This document shows, one piece after another, positions 5,810 through 14,012 of a stretch of DNA of 41,844 bases. This stretch comes from a virus. The notes under the pieces are model-generated. The model ran no database searches and had not been told where the DNA came from. It saw nothing but the letters and a program-made list of their open reading frames with translations. The stretch lies in the IMG/VR virus record IMGVR_UViG_3300010938_000074, positions 1-41,844 of that record; one strand, 5' to 3'. Numbering within the stretch: the stretch's first letter is position 1; each line of letters begins with the position of its first letter. The position numbers and the translations under genes are program-made.

Positions 5810-7266
5810 GCGCGTTTTCGGACTTCGTCCTCGAGATCGCGCCTAGGCTCGACGCCTACGGCGTTTACCAATCTCACGGCCGCGCGGTATGGTGCAAAGA
5901 ACCGATCACCGCAGAAGTGATCGCGGCGCATGAGAACGGAACACGCACGATCGGAATTCCGTGCGCGAGCGCCGCGCGCGGATGCACCTTCGCGGTGCTC
6001 GACTACGACAACCACGACGGCGACCCGAGCCGCGCCCAAGCGAACCACGCGACCGCCCTCGATGCATGGAATCTACTCCGCGAGATGGGCGCGGAGCCCA
6101 TTCTCGAGGACTCCGACGGACAAGGTGGCTTCCACGTCTGGGTGTTTTTCGCCGAACCCGCTCAGCTCATGCGCGCTCACGCCTTCATCGCGTGGGCGGC
6201 GGGTGGGAAAGCCGAGGCCTTCCCGAAGCAGGCCGTTCTACGCGACGGCGACTTCGGAAACTGGGTGCGCCTTCCAGGGAAACACCCCCGGCGAAACCAC
6301 TGGTCGCGCGTCTGGGACGGATTCCGCTGGCTCGATCCCGAAGACACGTGGACGTTTTTCGCCGAGCATGCCCGCTGTCCGCTGCACGTGCTCGACATGG
6401 CGCAGGTTGCCCATCCACACAACCACGCGCCGAAGTCGAGCGTCGCGGATTTCGCGGACGTGCTGCGTCCTGGAGAACGGAACAATCGCCTTTTCGCCCT
6501 CGCGTGCGCCATGCGGGGACAGGGATTCGGCGAGCAAGCCATTCTCGCGGCGATGCTCGAGGAGAACCGCGAGCGCTGCGAGCCGCCGTTGCCTGAGGAC
6601 GAGGTGCGCGCGCTCGCGCGCTCCGCGACACGATACCCAGCGGGCGATCCTGGAGGGGTCACACCACCCGCTGGCGAGCGACGCGAGGACATCCTCCAGG
6701 CCCTCAACGCCGCGCTCTCCGCCGGGAATCGACCCGTGTGCATCGAGAAGATCGTGCGCCGCGACCGCAGCTATGAGGTGTCCTTCGCCGGATGCCCTTC
6801 CGCCGTGCCGCTTTCCGACATATCGAAGCTCCGGAAGTTCGACTTTTTCGCCGACGCCGTCCTCGAGGGCGTCGGCGTCGAACTCGACCGAAAGCTCCGG
6901 CGCTCGTGGCCTACGATCGCCCAAATGCTGCGCGACGTGGTCGAGGAAGGAGACGCTGAAAGCGAGACCGAGGAAACGACCGCGTGGCTGGAGGCCGCGC
7001 GGGCGGCGAATGCCGTGCTCGACGCAGACGATGAGGAGGGCGCGGCGAAGGTAGGCCCGGGCCTCAAGCTCCCGTTCTTCTCCAGGGGTGGGAAAACTTA
7101 CGCGCTACTTTCCCCACTGCGGAGCTGGCTCGACCGTACCGGCCTCGTGCGCTGCGGTAGGCGTGAGCTGGCACGTCGGCTCGCCCGCTGCGGCTGGCGG
7201 AAGTCGAGACTCGGGTTCGGACCGCAGGGGAACCAGCGGCGGGTGACCGCGTGGGTGGAGCCGTGA
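5806..7266 (+). CDS. Primase-like protein (archaeo-eukaryotic primase fold, TOTE/primpol type)
   Basis: This 486-residue protein has the metal-binding DYD of primase motif I (Asp66, Asp68 in VLDYDNHDGD) and a QGGFHVWVFF segment (His110) matching the conserved His motif. It is followed by NWVRLPGKHPRRNHWSRV. A helical PriCT-1-like region follows (about 221-277, RNNRLFALACAMRGQGF). The C-terminal third is basic and may bind DNA. The GTG at 5806 is chosen because it overlaps the stop of the upstream frame, and the longer N-terminal extension has no family character. The gene presumably primes replication with the nearby helicases. No polymerase is visible. Confidence 0.75.
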   Translation: MSAFSDFVLEIAPRLDAYGVYQSHGRAVWCKEPITAEVIAAHENGTRTIGIPCASAARGCTFAVLDYDNHDGDPSRAQANHATALDAWNLLREMGAEPILEDSDGQGGFHVWVFFAEPAQLMRAHAFIAWAAGGKAEAFPKQAVLRDGDFGNWVRLPGKHPRRNHWSRVWDGFRWLDPEDTWTFFAEHARCPLHVLDMAQVAHPHNHAPKSSVADFADVLRPGERNNRLFALACAMRGQGFGEQAILAAMLEENRERCEPPLPEDEVRALARSATRYPAGDPGGVTPPAGERREDILQALNAALSAGNRPVCIEKIVRRDRSYEVSFAGCPSAVPLSDISKLRKFDFFADAVLEGVGVELDRKLRRSWPTIAQMLRDVVEEGDAESETEETTAWLEAARAANAVLDADDEEGAAKVGPGLKLPFFSRGGKTYALLSPLRSWLDRTGLVRCGRRELARRLARCGWRKSRLGFGPQGNQRRVTAWVEP

Positions 7267-7510
7267 GCGCCAAAAGCGCCTACCGTATAAGGGCTTATAA
7301 TTTTGTCCATTTTTTATTTTCATGGATATCGGTACTACTGCGTGTAACCTCTTGCATGGTAAGGACTTATGGCGGTTTCTACTTTCTGGGAACGTAGACT
7401 ACTCGGTGACTACCTGTACTACCGCGCGCTAGTTTTCCCCTCGCGCGCGCGGCTTTGGTGGACTACCAAGCCTTGAATTTTTTAGGAGTCCAACAACAGA
7501 AAGGCGAAAA
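7267..7510. promoter_or_regulatory. AT-rich intergenic region with palindrome
   Basis: This 244-bp gap is the most AT-rich stretch of the rightward arm. It contains the palindrome TATAAG-GG-CTTATA (7286-7299) overlapping a TATAAT hexamer (7296-7301). Several ACTACY repeats lie between about 7330 and 7470. A CG-rich inverted repeat (CCGCGCG with CGCGCGG, about 7419-7450) is also present. It can hold the promoter for the helicase operon and could be a replication origin, because it lies between primase and helicase. Neither role is proven. Confidence 0.4.
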
Positions 7511-9202
7511 ATGCCGTACGGCTACGAGGGCAAATACATCGTCCACGGACCCCCGGGCACGGGGAAAACCACCTCCATCGCCCGATGGGTCGCCAAGATC
7601 ATCCAGCTCGCTCCTCGAGAAGCGTTTGACGATGAACGCTCACCGGTCATCATCGTCTCGCTCACGCGCGCCGCAGCGCGAGAAGCCGCTGGACGCGACA
7701 TGCCTATCCCCCTCTCCGCCATCGGCACCCTTCACTCTTTCGGCTTCCGCTCTCTCACAACCACCGGGACTGTCGTCCAGTGGTCCCACGTCCAGGACGA
7801 CTGGAACCACCGACACCCCGATCTCGCGCTCCCGGAAGCTCTCTTCTCGGATGACCTGGACGGAGACCCCATCTACGCCTCCGAGGAAGACCAACCCACC
7901 GCCATCTACCAGGAGTATCATCGCCTGCGCCACCGATGTGCCTCACGCGCAGAGTGGTCCCCAGAAATCCAGAACTTCGCCCTCCGCTGGGAAGCGTGGA
8001 AGGCTGAACATGGATTCATCGACTTCACCGACATGATCGAGTTCGGAGGACCACCGAAAGAACAACCCGGCATCGTTCTCGTCGACGAGGCTCAGGATCT
8101 CTCCAAACTCGAGTGGAACTACGTTACCCGTATCTGCCACGCCACGAAAGCAGCCTTGATCGCCGTCGGCGACGCCTATCAAGCCCTCTACGACTGGCGC
8201 GGTGCCGACGTCGATGGTCTCGTTCGTCACGGTCTACCGCCAGAGCGCGTCGCAGTCCTGCGTCAGTCCTATCGCGTACCCGCCGCCGTACACGCGCAAG
8301 CCACTTCCTGGATTCGACGCCTCTCTTATTACGTCCCGATTGAATACCTCCCGCGGCCACTCCACCCAGAGAATCCGCACTCCGCTCCATCGCCAGGCAG
8401 GCTTTCTCATCTCCAATCTCACCGCGATGATCTCGAGGCCGTCCTTGATTCGGTCGAGGCGGCCCTCGAACGCGGCGAAAGCTCCATGCTCCTGGCCACC
8501 TGGAATAAGGCCGTCTGGCCTTACGTCTACGCGCTGCGCGAACGCGCCATACCCTTCGCCAACCCGTGGCGTATGCGCAACGGCCTCTGGAATCCTCTCG
8601 CACCGCGCCGCGGTGCGAGCAAAGTCGCACGACTGCTCGCCTTCTTGAAGCCAGTCGATCACGAGCCGAATTCCATCTACGGAGACCGATGGACGATCCG
8701 CGACGTGCACCTCTTCATCGAGCACATCCCCCAGCGAAACAACTTCCCGCGTGGCGCGAAATCTGAAATTCGCGCTCTCGCAGACGACAAAACCACCGCG
8801 CAACGTCTCGTCACCGAAGAACAGCTCGTTTCATGGTTCGGACGCACCTTCATCGATGAAATGACTTCTGCGCTTCTCTCTTCTCCAGCGCGCGCCGCGG
8901 CGTGGTGGCTCTCTAAGCTCTCCGCCGACGAACAAAAAGGCGCAAGCTACCCCGTCACCGTTTACTGCCGTCGTGGACGGAAAGGACTCCTCTCCGAGCC
9001 CCGCGTTTTTGTCGGGACGTGCCATAGCGTGAAGGGTGGTGAAGCCGACCACGTCTACCTCTCCCCAGATATCCCCTTTCCGGCCGCCACGGGAAACCCA
9101 GATTCGGTCGTGCGGACCATGTACGTCGGCATGACCCGCGCGCGTGAATCTCTCTCTCTTCTCTCGCCCACGCCTCGGCATCAATGGTCCGTGACATGGT
9201 GA
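7511..9202 (+). CDS. UvrD/PcrA-like superfamily 1 DNA helicase
   Basis: This 563-residue protein has Walker A GPPGTGKTT (Lys19), motif II VDEAQD (Asp192-Asp196) and a following VGDAYQALYDWRGAD. It also has an LRQSYRVP segment (motif IV-like), GTCHSVKGGEADHVYL (motif V) and MYVGMTRARESL (motif VI). All canonical UvrD-type motifs are present, so it should be an active 3'-5' helicase in replication or recombination. AAAGGCG precedes the ATG. It overlaps the nuclease gene that follows by up to 19 bp. The protein is shorter than full UvrD, as is usual in phages. Confidence 0.9.
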   Translation: MPYGYEGKYIVHGPPGTGKTTSIARWVAKIIQLAPREAFDDERSPVIIVSLTRAAAREAAGRDMPIPLSAIGTLHSFGFRSLTTTGTVVQWSHVQDDWNHRHPDLALPEALFSDDLDGDPIYASEEDQPTAIYQEYHRLRHRCASRAEWSPEIQNFALRWEAWKAEHGFIDFTDMIEFGGPPKEQPGIVLVDEAQDLSKLEWNYVTRICHATKAALIAVGDAYQALYDWRGADVDGLVRHGLPPERVAVLRQSYRVPAAVHAQATSWIRRLSYYVPIEYLPRPLHPENPHSAPSPGRLSHLQSHRDDLEAVLDSVEAALERGESSMLLATWNKAVWPYVYALRERAIPFANPWRMRNGLWNPLAPRRGASKVARLLAFLKPVDHEPNSIYGDRWTIRDVHLFIEHIPQRNNFPRGAKSEIRALADDKTTAQRLVTEEQLVSWFGRTFIDEMTSALLSSPARAAAWWLSKLSADEQKGASYPVTVYCRRGRKGLLSEPRVFVGTCHSVKGGEADHVYLSPDIPFPAATGNPDSVVRTMYVGMTRARESLSLLSPTPRHQWSVTW

Positions 9203-9537
9203 CGCCTCGAGAAGCCGCCCTACTGCGCCAGATACTTGCCGCACTCCGACAGATCCCGGGCTCGTGGTGGTTCAAAACGCATGGCTCCGCATTCGGTCGC
9301 GCGGGCATCCCCGATATCCTTGGCTGCGTCCACGGGCGTCTCGTGGCCCTCGAGGTCAAGCGTCAAGGTCAGAAACCGACGCGGCTCCAGGAGTACGAGA
9401 TAGCTCGCCTATCACGGGCCGGCGCGCTCGTGGCCGTCGTCCACTCCGTCGCCGAGGCCCTTCGGGTTTCTCGCTTCGCCGTCGACGAGCCGCGTGATAC
9501 CTTAGAAAATGGATGGAAACCGAGACGAAGCCGCTAA
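9184..9537 (+). CDS. VRR-NUC nuclease
   Basis: This 117-residue protein contains FKTHGSAFGRAGIPDILG, then GRLVALEVKRQGQKPTRLQ. This is the compact VRR-NUC arrangement (conserved Asp in GIPD, Glu-x-Lys in ALEVKR, then a Gln). Such nucleases act on branched or single-stranded DNA and often sit beside a helicase in phages. The 5' end overlaps the helicase. Another in-frame ATG at 9196 is equally possible because no clear ribosome site distinguishes them. The 3' end overlaps the putative small terminase by 25 bp. Confidence 0.88.
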   Translation: MVRDMVTPREAALLRQILAALRQIPGSWWFKTHGSAFGRAGIPDILGCVHGRLVALEVKRQGQKPTRLQEYEIARLSRAGALVAVVHSVAEALRVSRFAVDEPRDTLENGWKPRRSR

Positions 9538-9917
9538 CGCGCGACCCGAAGACCGGGTTCTTCTTGCCCGGACATCCTGGGGGCCCGGGCCGCAAGGCGG
9601 ATCCGTACATCCGTGCGATCCGCGACGCGATCGGGCCCGAGCGCGTCGTGGCGATCTTGCTGAAGTTTTTGCGGATGGCTCTCGAGGACGGAGACGTCCG
9701 CGCGGGCGAGGTCGTGCTTGATCGTGTCCTCGGTCGCGCGAGGCAGCCCATCGTGCTTGCCGGGAGCACCGACATGCTCGAGGCGGTGCGCGAGGCGTGC
9801 GAGCGGATCATCGCGCAGAGAGCGAAGCCTACCGTCGTGGTCGATGCGACCTCGACCGAGGGCCCTACGGGTACGGCGCCGGTCGCGGACCAGGGCGCAA
9901 GCTCCATGCGTCCGTAG
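9513..9917 (+). CDS. Putative terminase small subunit
   Basis: This 134-residue protein starts METETKPLTRDPKTGFFLPG and has the GHPGGPGRKADPYIRAIRDA segment, similar to DUF5681-like proteins found upstream of large terminases. A helical centre (VAILLKFLRMALEDGD) could form an oligomeric ring. The TerS assignment rests mainly on size and on its place directly upstream of TerL. A shifted ATG at 9509 is out of frame. Confidence 0.6.
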   Translation: METETKPLTRDPKTGFFLPGHPGGPGRKADPYIRAIRDAIGPERVVAILLKFLRMALEDGDVRAGEVVLDRVLGRARQPIVLAGSTDMLEAVREACERIIAQRAKPTVVVDATSTEGPTGTAPVADQGASSMRP

Positions 9918-9978
9918 GCCGCCGGCGCAGGCTCCCTGGCGCCCGTGTGCGCGCCCGGTCGGGGCGGCGTCCGCATGG

Positions 9979-10010
9979 GCCGCCCCCGCCTTGTTTTCGG
10001 GGGGGGCGGC
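9979..10010. other. GC-rich stem-loop between terminase genes
   Basis: A perfect 9-bp stem (GCCGCCCCC 9979-9987 with GGGGGCGGC 10002-10010) lies in the 112-bp gap before the large terminase. No T-run follows, so it is not a classic terminator. It could attenuate transcription or affect translation. A packaging-site role is conceivable from position but unsupported. Confidence 0.4.
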
Positions 10011-10029
10011 GCGTGCTAGGATTGCACCA

Positions 10030-11553
10030 ATGGCTGGTGAGCCCGCGGACGGCGACTGGGCTGCCTGGGTGCATGCGCATACTCAGGCGCGCCTCGAGGG
10101 GCCGCGTGCGATCGCCTCATGGTGCGACCCGTCCTTCCTTTCGCCGCCGCACATCACCTACGCGAGTGATCAAATCCGCGACGCCGTGCTAAGCGGGAAC
10201 GGGCGCATCATGGTGCTCATGCCGCCGCGGCACGGCAAGTCCACGCTTTGCTCTATCTGGACGCCGCTCTGGCTCCTGTCTCTGCGACCATGGGCGCGCG
10301 TTATTTTGGCGAGCTACGCGGCGGAGATTGCGTCGCGTTTCGGTCGTCTCGCGCGTTCGCTTGTTCTCGAGCATCCCGACAAGCTCGGGATCAAGTTAGC
10401 CGAAGACAGCGCTGCCGCGCATCGCTGGAACACGACCGAAGGCGGAGGCATGTTGAGCGTGGGCATCGGCGGTCCGCTCACTGGGTTCGGCGCGAATCTT
10501 GTCATCATCGATGACCCGGTGCAGAACGACGAGGAGGCGCGGAGTAAGGTCTACCGCGAGCGCGCGTGGGAGTGGTACCAGGCCACGCTGTCGACGCGGC
10601 TCGAGCCGCGCGCCTCGATTTTGTTCGTGATGACGCGCTGGCACGAAGATGATCTCGCGGGCCGCATTCTTGCCCGTGAGAAAGATCGATGGCTGGTGAT
10701 TCGATTCCCCGCGATCGCGGAGACTGCGGATGCGATTGGGCGTGCTCCTGGCGACGTACTGTGGCCGGAGCGTTACGGCCATGACGAGATTCAGCAGACG
10801 AAGGCTTATCTATCGGCCTACTGGTGGAGCGCGCTTTATCAGCAGCGTCCGACGCCGGACGGCGGCGGCATGTTCCGGCGCGAGCATTTTCGGTATTTCC
10901 ATCGCATGAGCGATGGCGGTTACGTGATCAACGACGAGTGTGGGCGTCGCGTGTACTACGATACGGGGCTCGCGTGGTTCCAGGTCTGCGATACGGCGAT
11001 GAAGGTGAAGACGACGAACGACTGGACGGTCGTATCGACGATCGCCACGACGCCGGAGCGCGAGATGCTACTGGTCGACGTGCAGCGTGTGCGGCTCGAG
11101 GTGCCGGATCAGTTGCCGTTTTTGCGAGCGCAGGCGCGCAAGTGGCGGCTCGTGCGGCGCCAGTACGTCGAGGATCGCGCGAGCGGGACTGGGCTCTTGC
11201 AGACGGCGGCGCGCGAGGGTGTTCCGCTTGTGCCGGTCGAGGCCGAGACTGACAAGGTCAACCGTGCGAGTTCGCTCTCGAACTGGTATCGAGCTGGGCG
11301 CGTGTATCACCTTGCCGGGGCCCCGTGGCTCGCGGACTACGAGGAAGAGCTGCTGCGGTTTCCGTTGGGCGAGCACGACGATCAGGTGGATACCGCGGCC
11401 TACGCGACGCGGCTCCTCGAGATGTCTGGAGAATGGCTTTATCCGGTGGTGGCGTTCGAGGAGCGGGATGCGAGGCATCCCGAAGATTACGAGGAACGGG
11501 GCTGGCGTGGGATCATGGATCGCTATGTAGGGGTATTGCGCCCCAGGCCCTAG
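10030..11553 (+). CDS. terL: Terminase large subunit
   Basis: This 507-residue protein has Walker A PPRHGKS (Lys70) and Walker B VIIDDP (Asp161-Asp162). It has the RNase H-like nuclease acidic residues in VCDTAMK (Asp321), EDRASG (Asp382) and GEHDDQVDT (Asp450-Asp454). It packages DNA into the prohead using ATP and cuts the concatemer. The ATG at 10030 is chosen because the Walker A motif then lies at the usual distance; the frame is open further upstream but overlaps the putative small subunit. Confidence 0.95.
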   Translation: MAGEPADGDWAAWVHAHTQARLEGPRAIASWCDPSFLSPPHITYASDQIRDAVLSGNGRIMVLMPPRHGKSTLCSIWTPLWLLSLRPWARVILASYAAEIASRFGRLARSLVLEHPDKLGIKLAEDSAAAHRWNTTEGGGMLSVGIGGPLTGFGANLVIIDDPVQNDEEARSKVYRERAWEWYQATLSTRLEPRASILFVMTRWHEDDLAGRILAREKDRWLVIRFPAIAETADAIGRAPGDVLWPERYGHDEIQQTKAYLSAYWWSALYQQRPTPDGGGMFRREHFRYFHRMSDGGYVINDECGRRVYYDTGLAWFQVCDTAMKVKTTNDWTVVSTIATTPEREMLLVDVQRVRLEVPDQLPFLRAQARKWRLVRRQYVEDRASGTGLLQTAAREGVPLVPVEAETDKVNRASSLSNWYRAGRVYHLAGAPWLADYEEELLRFPLGEHDDQVDTAAYATRLLEMSGEWLYPVVAFEERDARHPEDYEERGWRGIMDRYVGVLRPRP

Positions 11554-11566
11554 GAGCTAGATTACC

Positions 11567-12865
11567 GTGATGGTGCGTGACCGTATCAAGGAATTTCGGC
11601 GTGTTCCTGCCCGGGATCTGCGTCCGAACCCACTGAATTGGAGGAAGCACCCGCAAACCCAGCGTGATGCGCTCCGTGGGATCCTTAGTGAGGTGGGTTA
11701 CGCCGATGCCCTGATCGCCCGCCAGACCGAGGACGGCGCACTGGAACTCATCGACGGCCACCTCCGTGCGGAGACGACGCCCGACATGGAGGTCCCGGTT
11801 CTCGTACTCGACGTGACGAAGGAGGAGGCTGACAAGCTCCTGGCGAGTCTCGACCCTATAGCGACCATGGCCGAGAAGGACGAAGACGCCATTCGCGCCA
11901 TCTTGGCCGGTGTCAAGACCGACAATGAGGCGCTAGCATCGCTCTTCGAAGGTCTTGTGGAGCCGGATCTGGACGAGGGGCTTACAGACCCAGATGCGGT
12001 TCCGGAACCGCCAGTTGCGGCGGTAACGAAGCCGGGGGATCTCTATCATCTTGGCGAACATCGTCTCTTGTGTGGGGATTCATCAAAGGCAGAGGATGTC
12101 GACCGACTTCTCGACGGCGCGCCTATCCACCTTGTGAATACCGACCCGCCCTACAACGTGAAGGTCGAGCCGAGGTCGAACAACGCACGAGCCCATGCGG
12201 TGCGCGAAAAGAAGGTACTCGGCAAGAACTCCAAATCTGATCTTGCGCGGCATAGGAAGCGGATCCCCACGGGGCCGATGCGCCCGCGTGACCGCGCGCT
12301 TGTGGGCGACTGGATTCCCGACGAGGAGTTCAACGCGCTTCTACGGAAATGGTTCGGGAACATCGCGCGCGTTCTCCTCCCTGGCCGCAGCTACTACATT
12401 TGGGCGGGGGACAGAAACGTTTTTAATTACCCCAGTGCGATCCTCGACTCGGGGCTCTACTTCAGCCAGATCATTATCTGGGTGAAGAACCACCCAGTGC
12501 TTACGCGACGCGATTTCATGGGGGGCCATGAGTACTGCTACTACGGGTGGAAGCCCGGGCAGGCCCACTACTTCAACCAGGCGATCCACAATGCCACGGA
12601 TGTATGGTCAGTGAAGAACGTGAACCCGCCGAGCATGATCCACCTCACCGAGAAGCCAGTGGATCTGGCACTGCGCGCGATGGAGTACTCCTCCCGCAGG
12701 AGCGAGAACGTCCTCGATCTTTTCGGCGGCTCGGGCAGCACGCTCATCGCCGCGCAGCAGGCCGGCCGACGGGCGTTCATGATGGAGATCGACCCGCTGT
12801 ACTGCGACGTGATCGTCGCGCGGTGGGAGACGTTCACTGGGCAAAAGGCAAAACGGATGACATGA
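11567..12865 (+). CDS. ParB-like domain fused to DNA methyltransferase
   Basis: This is a 432-residue protein. Residues 1-100 form a ParB/Srx-like domain (VPARDLRPNPLNWRKHP, then LELIDGHLRAET). Residues 160-430 form an amino-methyltransferase with DPPY (193-196) before the SAM-binding FGGSGS (386-391), an order typical of beta-type N6-adenine or N4-cytosine enzymes. Between them lies a region with IWVKNHPVLTRRDF that resembles other phage methylases. It may protect phage DNA from host restriction or mark packaging sites. The GTG at 11567 or the ATG at 11570 can start; GGAG lies upstream. A large inverted repeat follows. Confidence 0.92.
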   Translation: MMVRDRIKEFRRVPARDLRPNPLNWRKHPQTQRDALRGILSEVGYADALIARQTEDGALELIDGHLRAETTPDMEVPVLVLDVTKEEADKLLASLDPIATMAEKDEDAIRAILAGVKTDNEALASLFEGLVEPDLDEGLTDPDAVPEPPVAAVTKPGDLYHLGEHRLLCGDSSKAEDVDRLLDGAPIHLVNTDPPYNVKVEPRSNNARAHAVREKKVLGKNSKSDLARHRKRIPTGPMRPRDRALVGDWIPDEEFNALLRKWFGNIARVLLPGRSYYIWAGDRNVFNYPSAILDSGLYFSQIIIWVKNHPVLTRRDFMGGHEYCYYGWKPGQAHYFNQAIHNATDVWSVKNVNPPSMIHLTEKPVDLALRAMEYSSRRSENVLDLFGGSGSTLIAAQQAGRRAFMMEIDPLYCDVIVARWETFTGQKAKRMT

Positions 12866-12873
12866 TCGAATGC

Positions 12874-12955
12874 CATGGGCGCGATGTTCTTTGTTCTCCT
12901 TTCTGCATGGGATCCTCTGACGTCTATCTTTTCGCGGCATTCCATCGCGCCCATG
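12874..12955. repeat. 13-bp perfect inverted repeat after the methyltransferase gene
   Basis: CATGGGCGCGATG (12874-12886) is the exact reverse complement of CATCGCGCCCATG (12943-12955), with 56 bases between. GAATGC lies before the left arm and GCATTC before the right arm, a second, non-nested complementary pair. The right arm is followed by ATTTT. It could be a weak terminator with a long loop or a binding site. Confidence 0.6.
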
Positions 12956-12957
12956 AT

Positions 12958-13067
12958 TTTCCGCCGCCAACAAGCGGCGGCCCCATTGAAGCACTCAGAC
13001 CCTTTTCCCTCGGCGGCTCTGCTTCTTCCTCCTTTCCGCCGCCAACAAGCGGCGGCCCCATTGAAGC
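12958..13067. repeat. Two 35-bp direct repeats each forming a hairpin
   Basis: The same 35 bases occur at 12958-12992 and 13033-13067, 75 bases apart. Each contains CCGCCG, an 8-nt spacer CCAACAAG and CGGCGG, then CCCCATTGAAGC. T-rich bases precede rather than follow the hairpin on the + strand, so neither copy is a canonical terminator. The second copy ends 3 bases before the start of the small membrane gene at 13071. Around them, 12866-13070 has no convincing gene. Confidence 0.7.
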
Positions 13068-13070
13068 GGA

Positions 13071-13211
13071 ATGCCTGTGATCCAGAAGACGCGCTCCGTT
13101 CTGTTGTGGCTGTTCCTCGTCTTGATTGCGTTGCTCCTTGCGACGTTCACGCGCGTTTTGTGGATAGAAAAACGCCTGCGTATGTTGGAGCATTCGCTAT
13201 ATGGAAGATGA
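13071..13211 (+). CDS. Small single-pass membrane protein
   Basis: This 46-residue protein starts MPVIQKTRSV, continues with a strongly hydrophobic segment (LLWLFLVLIALLLATF) and ends in a basic amphipathic tail (IEKRLRMLEHSLYGR). One transmembrane helix with a positively charged N-terminus is expected. The gene overlaps the next one by 11 bp, so it belongs to the cluster with the next membrane protein and the lipoprotein. A holin-like or lysis-accessory role is possible from size and context, but nothing proves it. Confidence 0.55.
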   Translation: MPVIQKTRSVLLWLFLVLIALLLATFTRVLWIEKRLRMLEHSLYGR

Positions 13212-13458
13212 AGCGATGAACGCGACGAGGGTAACGCCGGATCTGATGACCAAGGTGGTCATTGGAGTGATCTCCGCTCTGATCCTCGGTTTGAGCGGTA
13301 TGACCAACGTTCAGGTTTCGAATGCAGGTGAACGTATCGCGGCGATGGAGACGATGGTGCAGATGATGCGCCAGGAGCTGAGCAAGAACACAAACGACAT
13401 CCAGGACATCCGCTCGCGGATGATGCGAGTGGAAACGAAAGTGGAGGCACTGAGGTGA
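13201..13458 (+). CDS. Membrane-anchored coiled-coil protein (possible inner-membrane spanin)
   Basis: This 85-residue protein has an N-terminal transmembrane helix (MTKVVIGVISALILGLSG) and then a heptad-rich helix (ERIAAMETMVQMMRQELS). That is the layout of an inner-membrane spanin or a small holin-associated protein. A second possible start is at 13216. The stop overlaps a GTG at 13455 just before a lipoprotein gene, so the two may form an i-spanin/o-spanin pair. No lytic enzyme is seen beside them, so this remains an inference. Confidence 0.55.
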   Translation: MEDEAMNATRVTPDLMTKVVIGVISALILGLSGMTNVQVSNAGERIAAMETMVQMMRQELSKNTNDIQDIRSRMMRVETKVEALR

Positions 13459-13460
13459 TC

Positions 13461-13826
13461 ATGAAACTCGTGGCGGTACTTCTTCTCGGTCTTATGGGCG
13501 GCTGCGCGGCGCTCGGCACGGCCATGATCGCACCTGCAACGGAAGCTGCCGTCGCGGGCGTGAAGGCGCTCGGTGATCTGGCCGAGAGCAAGATCAACCA
13601 GGTGGCGCAGAATGCCGAGACCAAGGTGCGGGATGCGGTGCGCGATGCCGGGGAAAAGCTCGTCCTCCATGGTGAGGAGAAGGGCGGTTCGTGGGGGGAA
13701 CTCCTCAAAACGCTAGGCATTCTTCTCGGTGGCGCGGCTGGAGCGCAGGTCATTTCGTCGCGGGCGTTGCGCGCGGGCGTTCAGCTTGAGCCCGCGGAGC
13801 TGCCCAATCCCCCGCCGAAGATTTAG
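13461..13826 (+). CDS. Putative lipoprotein
   Basis: The protein begins MKLVAVLLLGLMGGCAALG, a lipoprotein signal with the lipobox LMGGC (Cys near residue 15). The mature part is helical and charged (LGDLAESKINQVAQNAET), contains a second hydrophobic stretch (LGILLGGAAGAQVI) and ends proline-rich (LPNPPPKI). It could be an outer-membrane spanin partner of the preceding gene, although o-spanins rarely have a second hydrophobic segment. A superinfection-exclusion lipoprotein is an alternative. The ATG at 13461 is preferred to the GTG at 13455 because GAGG lies 5 bases before it. Confidence 0.6.
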   Translation: MKLVAVLLLGLMGGCAALGTAMIAPATEAAVAGVKALGDLAESKINQVAQNAETKVRDAVRDAGEKLVLHGEEKGGSWGELLKTLGILLGGAAGAQVISSRALRAGVQLEPAELPNPPPKI

Positions 13827-13829
13827 ATC

Positions 13830-14012
13830 ATGGACGAGAAGAAGCTGTTCGTGATCACTCCTCCCCCGGCAACGTTGAGCTTGTCGGCGTTGGCGGGCAC
13901 GCCGTGGACACTGAAGCAGCTGGTGGACAAGCTTCGGGCCCTGGGCATCAGGGTCGAGCTGACGCCTGAGCTCCAGGCGAAGTATGATCAGGAGGTGATG
14001 GGCAATGGCTAG
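13830..14012 (+). CDS. Small hypothetical protein
   Basis: This 60-residue protein (MDEKKLFVITPPPATLSLSA...) has a helical second half (TLKQLVDKLRALGIRVELT). It starts 4 bases after the lipoprotein stop and overlaps the next gene by 8 bp, which supports it. No family is recognised. It may be an adaptor for the small virion-type proteins that follow. Confidence 0.5.
   Translation: MDEKKLFVITPPPATLSLSALAGTPWTLKQLVDKLRALGIRVELTPELQAKYDQEVMGNG

Noticed and set aside
12875-13219. 114-codon + strand frame spanning the two 35-bp repeats
   Set aside because: It is built largely on repeats and overlaps the better supported membrane gene at 13071 in another frame.
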